64,000 nucleotides of DNA from Pseudoalteromonas arabiensis (GTDB lineage Bacteria > Pseudomonadota > Gammaproteobacteria > Enterobacterales > Alteromonadaceae). The stretch is from contig NZ_LRUF01000024.1 of NCBI RefSeq assembly GCF_001550155.1, positions 472,648 to 536,647 on the forward strand. Reading direction: 5' to 3'. This document shows, one piece after another, positions 53,353 through 62,636 of this stretch (position 1 is the first letter of the stretch; every line of letters begins with the position of its first letter). A program made the position numbers and the translations under genes. The notes under the pieces were generated by a model. It worked only from the letters and a program-made list of their open reading frames with translations, made no database searches and had not been told where the DNA came from.

Positions 53353-55527
53353 ATGCAGAAACAATTACCAGCAAAATACTATTTAAGTCACTTTTTTGAA
53401 CTTGCAGAGTTTATCCAAACTCAGTGTACATGCCTGTTAACGGCTAAGCAGCAGTTATTTCTATCAAGGTTAATTCAACTTGATGAGCAAAGCTTGTGTA
53501 CCTTATTGCGCATTTACTCGCGTAAGCCTAGGCTTGTAGCAATATCTTCACTTAATTATGAAGAGATCCCCAATCTCCATGGTGCTATTTTTAAGCTTAA
53601 GCAACAAGCGCTGGTGGCACACCCCACAGGTGAAGATTTAGATTTAGTACTTGAACATTTAACTAAGCCGGAGTTGGTGACCCTTTTAGCGAATGATGAG
53701 CTAATGTCATCTACTGTTGTTTTTAAAAAGTCAGCAAGCAAAGGGGCATTAATTCAACTATGCAAAGATCACATCGATCGTACGAGTAACCAGTTAGAAA
53801 CGCTTTTTAGTCAATTTGTGGTGAATAGCCGAAGCCAGTATTACGAGTACTTTGAGTTTTTATATAGTGGTCGCTTGAGTGGTGGTGATATAAACCACCA
53901 AAATCGCTTTGTGATGCGTGATTTAGGAATAGCCAAAGTACGTGGTGATGTCAGCGGAGCGCTGTCGCGTTTTCAAACCTTGGCTGAAGCACAAACACAT
54001 TATCAATTAAACCAATTGCGCATGCAGTTTAAGCAAAGCGAGTCAGCAGCGCAGTATCAAAACTTAGCAAAGGCACTTTTAGCCATTAGCTGTGAGGATG
54101 AATTAGCCCAGAGTATCAAAAACAAATTACTTATTCGCTTACATAAGCAGCTGAAGGAGCATGACTTAGCGTTTGCATGTGAGTTACTCGAACACTGTGA
54201 AGGCAGCAGTGAAGCGCAAGAGCTAGCAATTCGCCAGCGCTATAAAGAGGGGGATAAAGAGTGGGTTGAGCAAAAGCTTGAGCAAATAATTCATGATCCA
54301 CTTGATGATGGCATTTTGTATTTTGCTGAGGATTTCTTACAACGCAAATACAATAAACAACAACGCTCGCGTCTAACGCAAATGCTTGTTGATACAGAGC
54401 ATCAATTAAACATTGATGACATTTATCGTGGTGACGTAGAGCAAGGAGTGAGCGAGCATTACCAGCAACAGGAATGCACTGTCTTTTTTAGTGAAAATAA
54501 CCTTTGGTTGAGCTTATTTACACTGACATTTTGGCAAGAGCTTTTTATTGATACGCCACACCCACCATGCAACGAATTTGATATTTATCCCAAAGTTCTT
54601 CTTGCTGATAACTTTTACGACTCACAGCAAAAACAAATAGAACAAAAGTTAGCATTTTTAACATCAAGTGATGCTTGGTTTAAGCATGTGTGTAAAGCGG
54701 CAGGGCAGTTTTACGATACACCGACAGGTTTATTTCAATGGCACAGTGATATTTTAGAACCGTTAAAGTTGCTTATAAAATACAGCGAGTTACAAAGTTT
54801 AAAGTCACATGTTTTGCAAATGACAAAAACATTTAAGCAGCTAAAAGATGGTTACCCAGATTTAATGGTGCTCAAAGAGGGCGAGCTCACCTTTGAAGAA
54901 GTAAAAGCCCCAGGCGACAAACTCAGACGCAACCAACTTGTCAGTATTGATGTGTTAAAACAGCATGGCTTTACTGTGAATATTGTTGCGGTAAATTGGT
55001 TTAATGATCCGAATCGCATTTACAGCGTGGTTGATATAGAAACCACAGGTGGCTTACAAGGTAATAACAAAATTACGGAAATAGCCGTTGTGCAAGTGCA
55101 AGCCGGCGAGGTGATAAATCAATGGGCAAGCTTAATTAACCCTGAGCGCAGCATTCCACCGTTTATTACTAAACTTACCGGTATCAATGCTGCCATGGTT
55201 CGTGATGCCCCACGCTTTGAGGAGATAGCTGCTACACTGCGCTCACTATTAAAAGGCAGTGTGTTTGTTGCTCACAATGTGAATTTTGACTATGGCTTTA
55301 TTCGTAAAGAATACGCTGCACTTGGGCAAGGCTTTAAAATGCCCAAGCTATGTACTGTTGTTGAATCACGAAGAGCATTTCCAAAGCTCAAGTCTTATTC
55401 GCTCGGTAACTTAGCGGCTCATTTTGAACTGAATTTAACTAACCACCATAGAGCATTAGCTGATGCAACTGCCACAGCCGAGCTGTTAAATTTGATTCAA
55501 CAAACACAATCAAAAAAGGCGAGTTAA
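53353..55527 (+). CDS. VRR-NUC (FAN1-like) nuclease fused to a DnaQ-like 3'-5' exonuclease
   Basis: The ATG at 53353 gives 724 residues. The N-terminal helical part (about 1-480) and YPDLMVLKEGELTFEEVKAPGDKLRRNQ (split here: PDLMVL...FEEVKAPGD, about residues 502-525) form a VRR-NUC PD-(D/E)XK nuclease like FAN1. A DEDDh exonuclease follows from about 560: VVDIETTGGLQGNNKITEI, FVAHNVNFDYGFI and HHRALADATATAELL carry the D-E-D-H-D residues. Both activities point to crosslink or damage repair, and the LexA box supports this. Confidence 0.85.
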   Translation: MQKQLPAKYYLSHFFELAEFIQTQCTCLLTAKQQLFLSRLIQLDEQSLCTLLRIYSRKPRLVAISSLNYEEIPNLHGAIFKLKQQALVAHPTGEDLDLVLEHLTKPELVTLLANDELMSSTVVFKKSASKGALIQLCKDHIDRTSNQLETLFSQFVVNSRSQYYEYFEFLYSGRLSGGDINHQNRFVMRDLGIAKVRGDVSGALSRFQTLAEAQTHYQLNQLRMQFKQSESAAQYQNLAKALLAISCEDELAQSIKNKLLIRLHKQLKEHDLAFACELLEHCEGSSEAQELAIRQRYKEGDKEWVEQKLEQIIHDPLDDGILYFAEDFLQRKYNKQQRSRLTQMLVDTEHQLNIDDIYRGDVEQGVSEHYQQQECTVFFSENNLWLSLFTLTFWQELFIDTPHPPCNEFDIYPKVLLADNFYDSQQKQIEQKLAFLTSSDAWFKHVCKAAGQFYDTPTGLFQWHSDILEPLKLLIKYSELQSLKSHVLQMTKTFKQLKDGYPDLMVLKEGELTFEEVKAPGDKLRRNQLVSIDVLKQHGFTVNIVAVNWFNDPNRIYSVVDIETTGGLQGNNKITEIAVVQVQAGEVINQWASLINPERSIPPFITKLTGINAAMVRDAPRFEEIAATLRSLLKGSVFVAHNVNFDYGFIRKEYAALGQGFKMPKLCTVVESRRAFPKLKSYSLGNLAAHFELNLTNHHRALADATATAELLNLIQQTQSKKAS

Positions 55528-55538
55528 ACTCGCCTTTC
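55512..55538. terminator. Bidirectional terminator between the nuclease and queC
   Basis: AAGGCGAGT / ACTCGCCTT with a TAA loop, which is the nuclease stop codon; flanked by A6 and a T run. Confidence 0.75.
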
Positions 55539-55568
55539 AAACTTAATCTGTCCCCATCCAAAATAAGG

Positions 55569-56225
55569 TTATTCGTATTCGATAGGGTCGGTAACGTTAT
55601 TTAATGCAAAAGCTTCTAAACGCTCTTGGCAGGCACCACATTTGCCACAAGCTTTGTCACGGCCGTTATAACATGTCCACGTTTGGCTATAATCAAGACC
55701 CATTTTTAAACCGTCTGTCAAAATATCGATTTTGGTATTATTTAAATACGGGCTGAAAATTTCCACAGCGTCATAGTTGGCAATACGGCAAACATCATCC
55801 ATTTTTTGTACGAACTCTGGACGACAGTCAGGGTAAATTGCATGGTCACCTGAATGCGCGCCGTAATAGACTTTGCTTGCTTTTAAAGACACCGCATAAC
55901 CCACTGCAAGTGAAAGTAAGATCATATTACGGTTAGGCACAATTGTGCTTTTCATGCTTTCTTCTTCGTAGTGACCTTCTGGTACTTCGATATCATCAGT
56001 TAAAGATGAGCCACCAATTAACTGGTTAATAGCTGAAATATCAACAATCTTGTGAGAAACACCTAAATTTTCACACACTTGAGCAGCTACTTTAAGCTCT
56101 TTAACATGACGCTGGCCGTAGTCGAACGACAGGGCATATACTTCATGGCCTTGTTGCAGGGCTTTATTTAATACGGTAAATGAGTCCATACCGCCGGAAT
56201 AAATCACAACTACTTTTTGCGTCAT
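55569..56225 (-). CDS. queC: 7-cyano-7-deazaguanine synthase
   Basis: 218 residues. The PP-loop [16 protein letters not shown] is at the N-terminus. A C-terminal zinc site has [19 protein letters not shown]. It converts 7-carboxy-7-deazaguanine to preQ0 with ammonia and ATP in queuosine synthesis. Divergent from queE, which makes its substrate, with a shared promoter region of about 145 nt. Confidence 0.96.
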   Translation of the reverse strand: MTQKVVVIYSGGMDSFTVLNKALQQGHEVYALSFDYGQRHVKELKVAAQVCENLGVSHKIVDISAINQLIGGSSLTDDIEVPEGHYEEESMKSTIVPNRNMILLSLAVGYAVSLKASKVYYGAHSGDHAIYPDCRPEFVQKMDDVCRIANYDAVEIFSPYLNNTKIDILTDGLKMGLDYSQTWTCYNGRDKACGKCGACQERLEAFALNNVTDPIEYE

Positions 56226-56370
56226 ATCTGTTTTGCTCTTACTTTTGATAGAGGTTTACTTCAGGGCGCGATATACTACACGGCTCGGGCCTAAATAACA
56301 ATTTTTGCGCGTGTTTTTGGTTTTTTGATGGTATATATTTTATACCGTTGCGTCGTAAGTGAGATGTCTT

Positions 56371-57036
56371 TTGTACAAAATTAACGAAGTGTTTGAAACA
56401 ATTCAAGGTGAAGCAAGTTTTACAGGCACACCTTCAATCTTTTTACGTTTACAAGGCTGCCCAGTGGGTTGTGCTTGGTGTGATACAAAGCAAACATGGG
56501 ATGTTGATAATGTATATAAAGTGTCCTTAGATGACACGGTTGAGAAAAAAGCCGACTCAGATCATTGGGCAGAAGCAACGGCTGAGCAAGTTTTCGCATT
56601 ATTTAAAGAGCGTGGTTATAACGCAAAACATGTGGTGATCACAGGTGGTGAGCCTTGCATGTACGACTTAAACCCAGTGTGTGAATTATTACACGCAAAT
56701 GGCTATTCGACTCAAATTGAAACCAGCGGTACATTTGAAGTGCTAGCACCCGAGCAAACATGGGTTACTGTATCACCAAAAATTAATATGCGCGGCGGTT
56801 ACACAGTACTGCGCAGCGCCATGCAACGTGCAGACGAAATTAAACACCCAGTTGCGATGCAAAAGCACGTTGAAGAACTTGAAGACTTATTCTTGAAAAC
56901 AGGTGTGAACCCACGTTTAGTGTACCTGCAACCAATTAGCCAAAAAACCTCAGCGACCAAACTGGCTATTGAGACCTGTATCGCTAAAAACTGGCGCCTG
57001 TCAGTGCAAGTGCACAAGTATTTGGGAATTAGTTAG
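56371..57036 (+). CDS. queE: 7-carboxy-7-deazaguanine synthase
   Basis: The TTG at 56371 gives 221 residues starting YKINEVFETIQGEA, matching the family's start; a GTG four codons upstream (56359) is also possible. Radical SAM cluster CPVGCAWC near residue 28; VITGGEPC and SPKINMRGGY follow. It converts carboxytetrahydropterin to 7-carboxy-7-deazaguanine. A terminator lies after the stop. Confidence 0.93.
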   Translation: MYKINEVFETIQGEASFTGTPSIFLRLQGCPVGCAWCDTKQTWDVDNVYKVSLDDTVEKKADSDHWAEATAEQVFALFKERGYNAKHVVITGGEPCMYDLNPVCELLHANGYSTQIETSGTFEVLAPEQTWVTVSPKINMRGGYTVLRSAMQRADEIKHPVAMQKHVEELEDLFLKTGVNPRLVYLQPISQKTSATKLAIETCIAKNWRLSVQVHKYLGIS

Positions 57037-57053
57037 TTTATTACTCTGTAGAA

Positions 57054-57088
57054 CAAAAAAGCGTTGCCCATTGGCAACGCTTTTATAT
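57054..57088. terminator. Bidirectional terminator between queE and bcp
   Basis: GCGTTGCC / GGCAACGC stem with a 4-nt loop, A6 on the left and a T4 tract on the right. Confidence 0.88.
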
Positions 57089-57107
57089 TTCATACTCAGT
57101 TCAATTA

Positions 57108-57587
57108 TTAGTTCTGAGCTAAATAATCAAGCACGACTTGATGATGGTCTTTAGTTTTAAACTTATCAAATACGTGTTTGATTTTACCGTCTTGGCCTAC
57201 AAGGAAGCTAATTCGGTGAATACCCTCATACTCTTTACCCATAAACTTCTTGTAACCCCAAATACCAAATGCATCAGCAATTGCGTGATCTTCGTCGGCT
57301 AATAAATCAAAGTTAAGCTCTTTTTTGGTTTCAAAGTTCTTTAAACGTTTAATAGGGTCGGGGCTAATACCAACAACACGTGTATTGAATTTAGCAAGCT
57401 CAGCTTTTTCATCACGTAAGTTTTCAGCTTGTACTGTACATCCTGGGGTTGATGCTTTTGGGTAAAAGTAAACAAGCACTTGCTGCTCTTTTAATAGCTC
57501 AGCGAGTACGACTGTTTCATCGTTTTGGTTTTGTAAACTAAAAGCTGGGGCTGTATCACCTGCTTGAAGAGGATTAATTTTGTTCAT
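57108..57587 (-). CDS. bcp: Bcp-type peroxiredoxin (thioredoxin-dependent thiol peroxidase)
   Basis: 159 residues, usual length. The peroxidatic cysteine is in KASTPGCTVQAENLRD (about residue 50). Many Bcp proteins have a resolving cysteine five residues later; here that position is glutamate, so it is predicted to be a 1-Cys type that needs an external thiol. It reduces hydroperoxides in the cytoplasm. Start 10 nt downstream of the gcvR stop, so co-transcribed. Confidence 0.93.
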   Translation of the reverse strand: MNKINPLQAGDTAPAFSLQNQNDETVVLAELLKEQQVLVYFYPKASTPGCTVQAENLRDEKAELAKFNTRVVGISPDPIKRLKNFETKKELNFDLLADEDHAIADAFGIWGYKKFMGKEYEGIHRISFLVGQDGKIKHVFDKFKTKDHHQVVLDYLAQN

Positions 57588-57597
57588 GCTTAGCTCC

Positions 57598-58131
57598 TTA
57601 GCGAATGCGTCTGAAAATATAGTCTACGTTCAAACTACGAGAAAGATCTTCAAAACTAACTTTAAATTTATCAATATCAACTTCTACTGGAATATTAAAC
57701 TCTAGCTCACAACGCATTTTCACATCTTCATCTTCATCAAATGTATCTGATTTTAATGAGCAAATACTGATATTGTTATCAGCAAAAAAGCGTGTCACTT
57801 TACTGAGTGTTCCTGGTGTGTCGATACCTGTGTATTCGAGTGTATAACCTGCACAAAACTCGCTTGCAACATGGCTTGCTGTGCGCTTCATCATGGTTAA
57901 TAAGCCTAGCTCCATCCCTTTAGTTGGCAGTGTATGTTCAATTCGGCTAATGGCTGACATGTCACCAGCTAATAACATGATGAAGGTAAATTCGTTGCCT
58001 AAAATAGCAATTCGACTGTCGATTATATTGCAATGACAATCACTCACTAATTGAGTTAGTTCGCTAACGATACCGGGTCTATCTTCACCGATCGCAGTGA
58101 GCACTATCTGATGATTCGTAAAAGCAGTCAT
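57598..58131 (-). CDS. gcvR: Glycine cleavage system transcriptional repressor-type ACT protein
   Basis: 177 residues with two ACT domains: IVLTAIGEDRPGIVSELTQLV at the N-terminus and YTGIDTPGTLSKVTRFFADNN from about residue 98. It matches GcvR, which modulates GcvA control of glycine cleavage. First gene of the gcvR-bcp pair; no DNA-binding domain, as expected. Confidence 0.88.
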   Translation of the reverse strand: MTAFTNHQIVLTAIGEDRPGIVSELTQLVSDCHCNIIDSRIAILGNEFTFIMLLAGDMSAISRIEHTLPTKGMELGLLTMMKRTASHVASEFCAGYTLEYTGIDTPGTLSKVTRFFADNNISICSLKSDTFDEDEDVKMRCELEFNIPVEVDIDKFKVSFEDLSRSLNVDYIFRRIR

Positions 58132-58502
58132 GGAATTTTAAGTACCTAGTAATTAATAAATACCAACGGATATAAGCCAGAATAAGCTTTGATCTCACGT
58201 GAGTTTAATACCGCACGGCGGCGAAGTTTAACATAATTAACCTAATAGAGGATAGCGGTGATTAATTAAGCCATTAATAAAGTGCGCTCTTTCTTGTTTT
58301 TAGGGGCATCTGAAAGTACCATAGTTAAAATTTTGCAAGGCGATAAGCAAACATAGTGGTTACGCGCTAACCCATATTATTAGGGTTTTTTGCATAAAAA
58401 CAAAAAATGTAAAGTCAAAAGTGATTTTACAGTGAACCAAATCGGCATTACCCACTCATACATTTGTTAAAAAAATTAAGGGTTTGCTAAGGAGAAATAT
58501 CT
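58132..58502. other. Intergenic region gcvR / bamC
   Basis: 371 bases. In many gammaproteobacteria dapA lies here before bamC; no dapA or remnant is seen. A weak terminator-like AACCC...GGGTTTTTT at 58369-58391 and AT-rich promoter sequence precede bamC. Confidence 0.5.
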
Positions 58503-59564
58503 GTGCAGTATTGGATCTCAAAGGCGCTTGCAGTAAGCGTAATGGTTAGTTTAACAGGGTGCGGTGTTTTTACCGACGAGGCACATCACAAACGTAATTA
58601 TCGTGCTAACGAACCGGTTAAAGCGCCTGAAGGACTTGCGCAGCCAGCTCAAGATCTGACTTATAAAATGGATGTTGCTCAATATGACAACGATCCTGAA
58701 GCAAAAAATTATCGTCCACCCGCACAAGTTATCACTATTGCTCAAGGTAGCTGGGTAGAAGAAGGTGATAAAGATGCACGCGTTTACTTTGATAAAAACG
58801 ATGGCATTGTTGATTTAGACGAGTTTATTTGGGACTCAATTAACGCTGTATTACATGAAGAAAATGCCAGCGCAACAAAGGAAGATAAGTTGCTTGGCAA
58901 GATAGAAACGGATTGGTATAGCATTATAAAACCAGAAGATGTTTGGTTTTGGGAAGACGAAGCGGATGTTTCACAGCAGCGATTCTTGTTTACAATTGAA
59001 GAAAAGTCTCACCAGCGCACAGCATCATTAAGCAGCAAATTGATTGATTTTAAAAGTGATTCGCAAGAACTGACACCACTTTTAAAGCAACAGCTTGAAG
59101 TGCGAGCACTTAATCAAGTGATTGCTGAGTTTGATTACCGTTATCGCCAGCTTGAAGTCGAAATGCGTAAGCAACAAGGTATTATTTCTCTTGAGATGGG
59201 TTTTGATAACAAAGGCAATGCTGCATTAGTGACTGAACAAGATTACTTTGTGGTGTTCGACCGTTTTTCTGGCTTCTTAGAGCGTTTATCTTTCACTATA
59301 GTTGAAATTGACCAAGAAAGAGGTTTGATTACGGCTGATTATAAGAAGCCTGAGTCAAGCGTTTGGGATTCAATTTGGGGTGAAGAATTAGCAGAGCTAC
59401 CAATCGAGGATGGCCAATACCAAATACTTGTAAGCCGCACAAATGAAGGTGGTACGAGTTTGACATGGATGGACTCTGAAGGGACTACATTAGAGCCAGG
59501 TACAATGAATGACCTACAACAAGCACTAGAAAATGCGCTGCGCCAGCGCGGTATCAATATTTAA
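58503..59564 (+). CDS. bamC: BamC, outer-membrane assembly lipoprotein
   Basis: 353 residues from a GTG start after AAGGAGAAA. A lipoprotein signal with lipobox LTGC near residue 20, then an unstructured N-terminal segment with YDNDPEAKNYRPPAQV, which contacts BamD, and two helix-grip domains. It is part of the BAM complex at the outer membrane. A terminator follows. Confidence 0.92.
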   Translation: MQYWISKALAVSVMVSLTGCGVFTDEAHHKRNYRANEPVKAPEGLAQPAQDLTYKMDVAQYDNDPEAKNYRPPAQVITIAQGSWVEEGDKDARVYFDKNDGIVDLDEFIWDSINAVLHEENASATKEDKLLGKIETDWYSIIKPEDVWFWEDEADVSQQRFLFTIEEKSHQRTASLSSKLIDFKSDSQELTPLLKQQLEVRALNQVIAEFDYRYRQLEVEMRKQQGIISLEMGFDNKGNAALVTEQDYFVVFDRFSGFLERLSFTIVEIDQERGLITADYKKPESSVWDSIWGEELAELPIEDGQYQILVSRTNEGGTSLTWMDSEGTTLEPGTMNDLQQALENALRQRGINI

Positions 59565-59576
59565 TAATTATAAAAG

Positions 59577-59623
59577 TTAAAACCACCACAGAAAGAGCCT
59601 TACCGCTCTTTTTGTGGTTTTTA
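59577..59623 (+). terminator. Intrinsic terminator after bamC
   Basis: The outer stem AAACCAC...GTGGTTT encloses AGAAAGAG...CTCTTTTT; T run at the 3' end. Confidence 0.75.
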
Positions 59624-59635
59624 CAGGTTGAAAAT

Positions 59636-61003
59636 ATGTCTAACTTAAACACTGCAAATCGCAGTAACTTGCGAACTTTGTTTACCTTTTTCGTTCCTTC
59701 ACTTATCGGTGTCTTTTTGTTTATGACGCCAGTGCCTATAGGTGAAGCAATGACTATTCCTATTGCTGTAATGGCAAAGGGAGTTCAGCAATGGATAGCA
59801 CCATTCGCATTAGGTTTAATAACCACCATTGTATGTATAACGGGTATGCTTTCTTTAACTATTAAACTATTTCAGCCTAAAGTGCTTTTAAAGGTGTTTG
59901 TAATCAAGCATTTGTTTGATGTGAGTTGGCTGTGGCTCAGTGTGCGTCTATTCGGAATGGTGTTCATTCTACTGACCTATACCCAGTATGGGCCCGAAAT
60001 GATTACTTCTAAAAATACGGGAGCTCTAGTTCTAAATGATCTACTTCCTGTGTTGTTTTCTGTGTTTATATTGGCAGGATTGTTACTTCCTTTGTTATTA
60101 AATTTTGGTCTGTTAGAGCTTGTCGGCACGTTATTGACTAAAGTGATGCGACCATTATTTGGCGTGCCAGGACGCAGTGCGGTTAATTGTGTAGCGTCTT
60201 GGCTAGGCGATGGTAGCGTGGGGATTTTGATGACCGCACGCCAATATGAAGATAAACATTACACTCAACGTGAAGCGGCGATTATCGGCACCACCTTTTC
60301 TGCCGTATCAATCACTTTTTGTTTAGTTGTTATTGGCCAAGTTAAATTAGAGCATTTATTTGCCCCGTTCTATTTGACTGTGTGTTTAGCAGGTTTTGTT
60401 GCTGCACTTATCGTGCCTCGCTTGCCGCCTTTGCGTTTTAAGAAAGATTTATATGTTGATGGTACTCAACCTGATGAGCACGCAGAAGCAGTGCCAGAAG
60501 GAAAAACACTGATAACTCACTCGCTTGATGTTGCACTTGCAAAGGCAAGAACAGCACCTGGTTTCGTTGGTACTTTAAAAGAGGGGATTCATAATGCCCT
60601 TGATATGGTGTTTGCTGTGTTACCTGTGGTGATGGCAGTAGGTACATTTGCGCTTATTATTGCGGAATATACGCCAATTTTTGAGTATATGGGTAAACCA
60701 TTTGTGCCATTTTTAGAGTTATTGCAAGTGCCAGAGGCAGAAGCCGCTGCACAGACTATCATGGTGGGGTTTGCTGATATGTTTATTCCGTCTATTTTAG
60801 CCGCGGGTAGTATTGAAAGTGATGTAACGCGTTTCATTATTGCGGCAATGAGTGTGACACAATTAATCTATATGTCTGAAGTAGGTGCCTTACTACTAGG
60901 TAGCAAAATTCCTGTGAATATCGTTGAGCTGTTCTTAATATTTATTTTAAGAACCTTAGTGACACTGCCTGTTATCGTTTTAATGGCTCATTGGTTAGTC
61001 TGA
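59636..61003 (+). CDS. YjiH-family membrane protein (nucleoside recognition/Gate domain)
   Basis: The ATG at 59636 gives 455 residues; an ATG eight codons upstream lies in the terminator. About 11 membrane spans. Gate-domain features include PLFGVPGRSAVNCVASWLGDG and the late MVGFADMFIPSILAAG. Members are predicted transporters of unknown substrate. No partner gene is nearby. Confidence 0.82.
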   Translation: MSNLNTANRSNLRTLFTFFVPSLIGVFLFMTPVPIGEAMTIPIAVMAKGVQQWIAPFALGLITTIVCITGMLSLTIKLFQPKVLLKVFVIKHLFDVSWLWLSVRLFGMVFILLTYTQYGPEMITSKNTGALVLNDLLPVLFSVFILAGLLLPLLLNFGLLELVGTLLTKVMRPLFGVPGRSAVNCVASWLGDGSVGILMTARQYEDKHYTQREAAIIGTTFSAVSITFCLVVIGQVKLEHLFAPFYLTVCLAGFVAALIVPRLPPLRFKKDLYVDGTQPDEHAEAVPEGKTLITHSLDVALAKARTAPGFVGTLKEGIHNALDMVFAVLPVVMAVGTFALIIAEYTPIFEYMGKPFVPFLELLQVPEAEAAAQTIMVGFADMFIPSILAAGSIESDVTRFIIAAMSVTQLIYMSEVGALLLGSKIPVNIVELFLIFILRTLVTLPVIVLMAHWLV

Positions 61004-61024
61004 TTGAGTCTTTAGGTATTATTA

Positions 61025-61058
61025 TAAAGCCCTGATAGTTAATCAGGGCTTTTTTGAT
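61025..61058. terminator. Intrinsic terminator after the YjiH gene
   Basis: AGCCCTGAT / ATCAGGGCT stem followed by T6; it overlaps the end of the convergent DUF2897 gene. Confidence 0.85.
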
Positions 61059-61182
61059 CTGAATCATCATCGTTTTGTGGTTTTTTAAAATCCATTTTTG
61101 CAGCGTGTTTTAATAAGGCGAGGTTACCAATAACAACGCCGAAAACCGCAACAACAATTGCAATTTTTTGCCATGTTTCCAT
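61039..61182 (-). CDS. DUF2897 small membrane protein (47 aa)
   Basis: METWQKIAIVVAVFGVVIGN, a single span, followed by LALLKHAAKMDFKKP and an acidic tail. This matches the DUF2897 pattern of short single-span proteins. The stop lies inside the terminator of the neighbouring gene. Confidence 0.72.
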   Translation of the reverse strand: METWQKIAIVVAVFGVVIGNLALLKHAAKMDFKKPQNDDDSDQKSPD

Positions 61183-61221
61183 GCTCAAACCCAACTAGTT
61201 AATTTTGATCAATAGTAGCAC

Positions 61222-61758
61222 TTAAAAGCGTTTGGCATAAGACAGAGATATAAAATCAAGGCCAGGGTTTGGGCTTTTGAAGCCTGCATTAGAATAATGT
61301 AAGTATCTTAGTGCTAAACTAGTATTATCACCTAAGTCTGCGACGAGCCCTAACCTATCTTCAAATTGGTAGTGAGTGCTAACGTTCTTACCTGCAAAAT
61401 GGGTGTCATCTAACAAAGAGACGCCAATCCCGAACTCCACTGAAATAGGGATGTTTTTAACATTAAAAACAGGATATTGAATAACAGGAGACATGGCTAA
61501 AACAAGGTTAGTTTGATGGTTGTTTTCTTTACCATATTGCCAAATATTAAAGCTTGATTCGAAGTAGAGGCGTGCATGTTGAAAAGGGAGTTTCTCTTGG
61601 GGGATGTGATATTGATAGGCAAGTTTTACCCCTTTTACATCTCCTTCGCCTTGAATATAGTCTATGGCATAACCATGATTTGAATTTGCAAAAGCAGGCG
61701 CTGTTAAACTAGCTGTTATAACGAATGTTAGGGCGTTTAAAATGTGTGTAGTTTTCAT
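61222..61758 (-). CDS. PagL-like lipid A 3-O-deacylase
   Basis: The ATG at 61758 gives 178 residues with a signal peptide (MKTTHILNALTFVITASLTA...FA). An eight-stranded outer-membrane barrel ends in aromatic SLSYAKRF. RYLHYSNAGFKSPNPGLDF near the C-terminus has the His-x-Ser pair of PagL; the position of the third catalytic residue, usually glutamate, holds aspartate here. It removes the 3-O-acyl chain of lipid A. Confidence 0.82.
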   Translation of the reverse strand: MKTTHILNALTFVITASLTAPAFANSNHGYAIDYIQGEGDVKGVKLAYQYHIPQEKLPFQHARLYFESSFNIWQYGKENNHQTNLVLAMSPVIQYPVFNVKNIPISVEFGIGVSLLDDTHFAGKNVSTHYQFEDRLGLVADLGDNTSLALRYLHYSNAGFKSPNPGLDFISLSYAKRF

Positions 61759-61993
61759 ATCGGGACTTCTCATAGTGACTATGAGCATGTAAATAGGGGT
61801 GGCCAAGGGGGCTTTTCAATGTGCAAAAATACACACCTACTGTGCACTTACTTAGTTTTTTTAGCAATTAACTGAAAACTAAAACAAAAATCGATTGGTG
61901 CGGATTTGGCATTAAAAAGGTGTCGGATTGTTTCTTTTTATTTGGGGCTAATATCGGTATATTGGCTCAAATTTTCAACGGTAAGTGCACATC

Positions 61994-62587
61994 ATGACCA
62001 AATTAATTAACGCCTTTTTACTTGTTACTGCGCTATTTGCTTCAAGTGTCTTTGCTAGCCAACTGAATTCTCCAAAACAGTTGTTAGAGTCAGTGACCGC
62101 TGACTTATTTGTAGACATTGCAAGTGTAAACGCAAAAGGTGATGCAAGCTCACAAGCCATGGCGGACATTGTTGAGAAACGTTTGCTACCGCATATGGAT
62201 ATTAAGTTTGTTTCATATAAGTTACTTGGCAAGCATATTAAAGGGTTGCGCCGTGAACAAGCTGTTAGCTTTATTTCAGCGGTTGAGCATTATTTAACTG
62301 TTACTTATGCTGGTGCGTTAATGAAATACACAGGTCAAAAAGTTATCTTTGATCAAGCCCAATTAGTAGATGGTGACTACGCGACCGTTAAAACACAAAT
62401 TGTGGATGAGAATGCGCCAACTATAGACCTTCATTTTAAGCTACGCCAGAGTAAGAATAAGCAATGGAAAGTGTACGATATCGTTGCTGAAGGGATTTCT
62501 TTACTGAGTGCTAAGCAAAAAGAGGTTTTGCAACGTATCAGCCAAGTTGGTATTGACGAAGTTACTCAAGAATTAGCCAGCAAATAG
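61994..62587 (+). CDS. MlaC/Ttg2D-family phospholipid-binding protein
   Basis: The ATG at 61994 gives 197 residues. A signal peptide (MTKLINAFLLVTALFASSVFA) is followed by the MlaC fold with SPKQLLESVTADLF, LLGKHIKGLRREQAVSFISA and KQWKVYDIVAEGISLL. MlaC shuttles phospholipids across the periplasm. It stands alone here: mlaFED and mlaB are not adjacent. Confidence 0.85.
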   Translation: MTKLINAFLLVTALFASSVFASQLNSPKQLLESVTADLFVDIASVNAKGDASSQAMADIVEKRLLPHMDIKFVSYKLLGKHIKGLRREQAVSFISAVEHYLTVTYAGALMKYTGQKVIFDQAQLVDGDYATVKTQIVDENAPTIDLHFKLRQSKNKQWKVYDIVAEGISLLSAKQKEVLQRISQVGIDEVTQELASK

Positions 62588-62591
62588 GCTT

Positions 62592-62636
62592 AGACCTAGA
62601 CTTACATTCAAGGCATATGTTAGTAAGTCTAGGTTT
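62592..62636 (+). terminator. Intrinsic terminator after the MlaC-like gene
   Basis: CCTAGACTTAC and GTAAGTCTAGG form an 11-bp stem around a 16-nt loop, followed by TTTATTT. Confidence 0.75.

Noticed and set aside
58195..58215. CGG-rich hairpin near 58200 as a riboswitch
   Set aside because: Too short and with no conserved pattern of a known riboswitch class.
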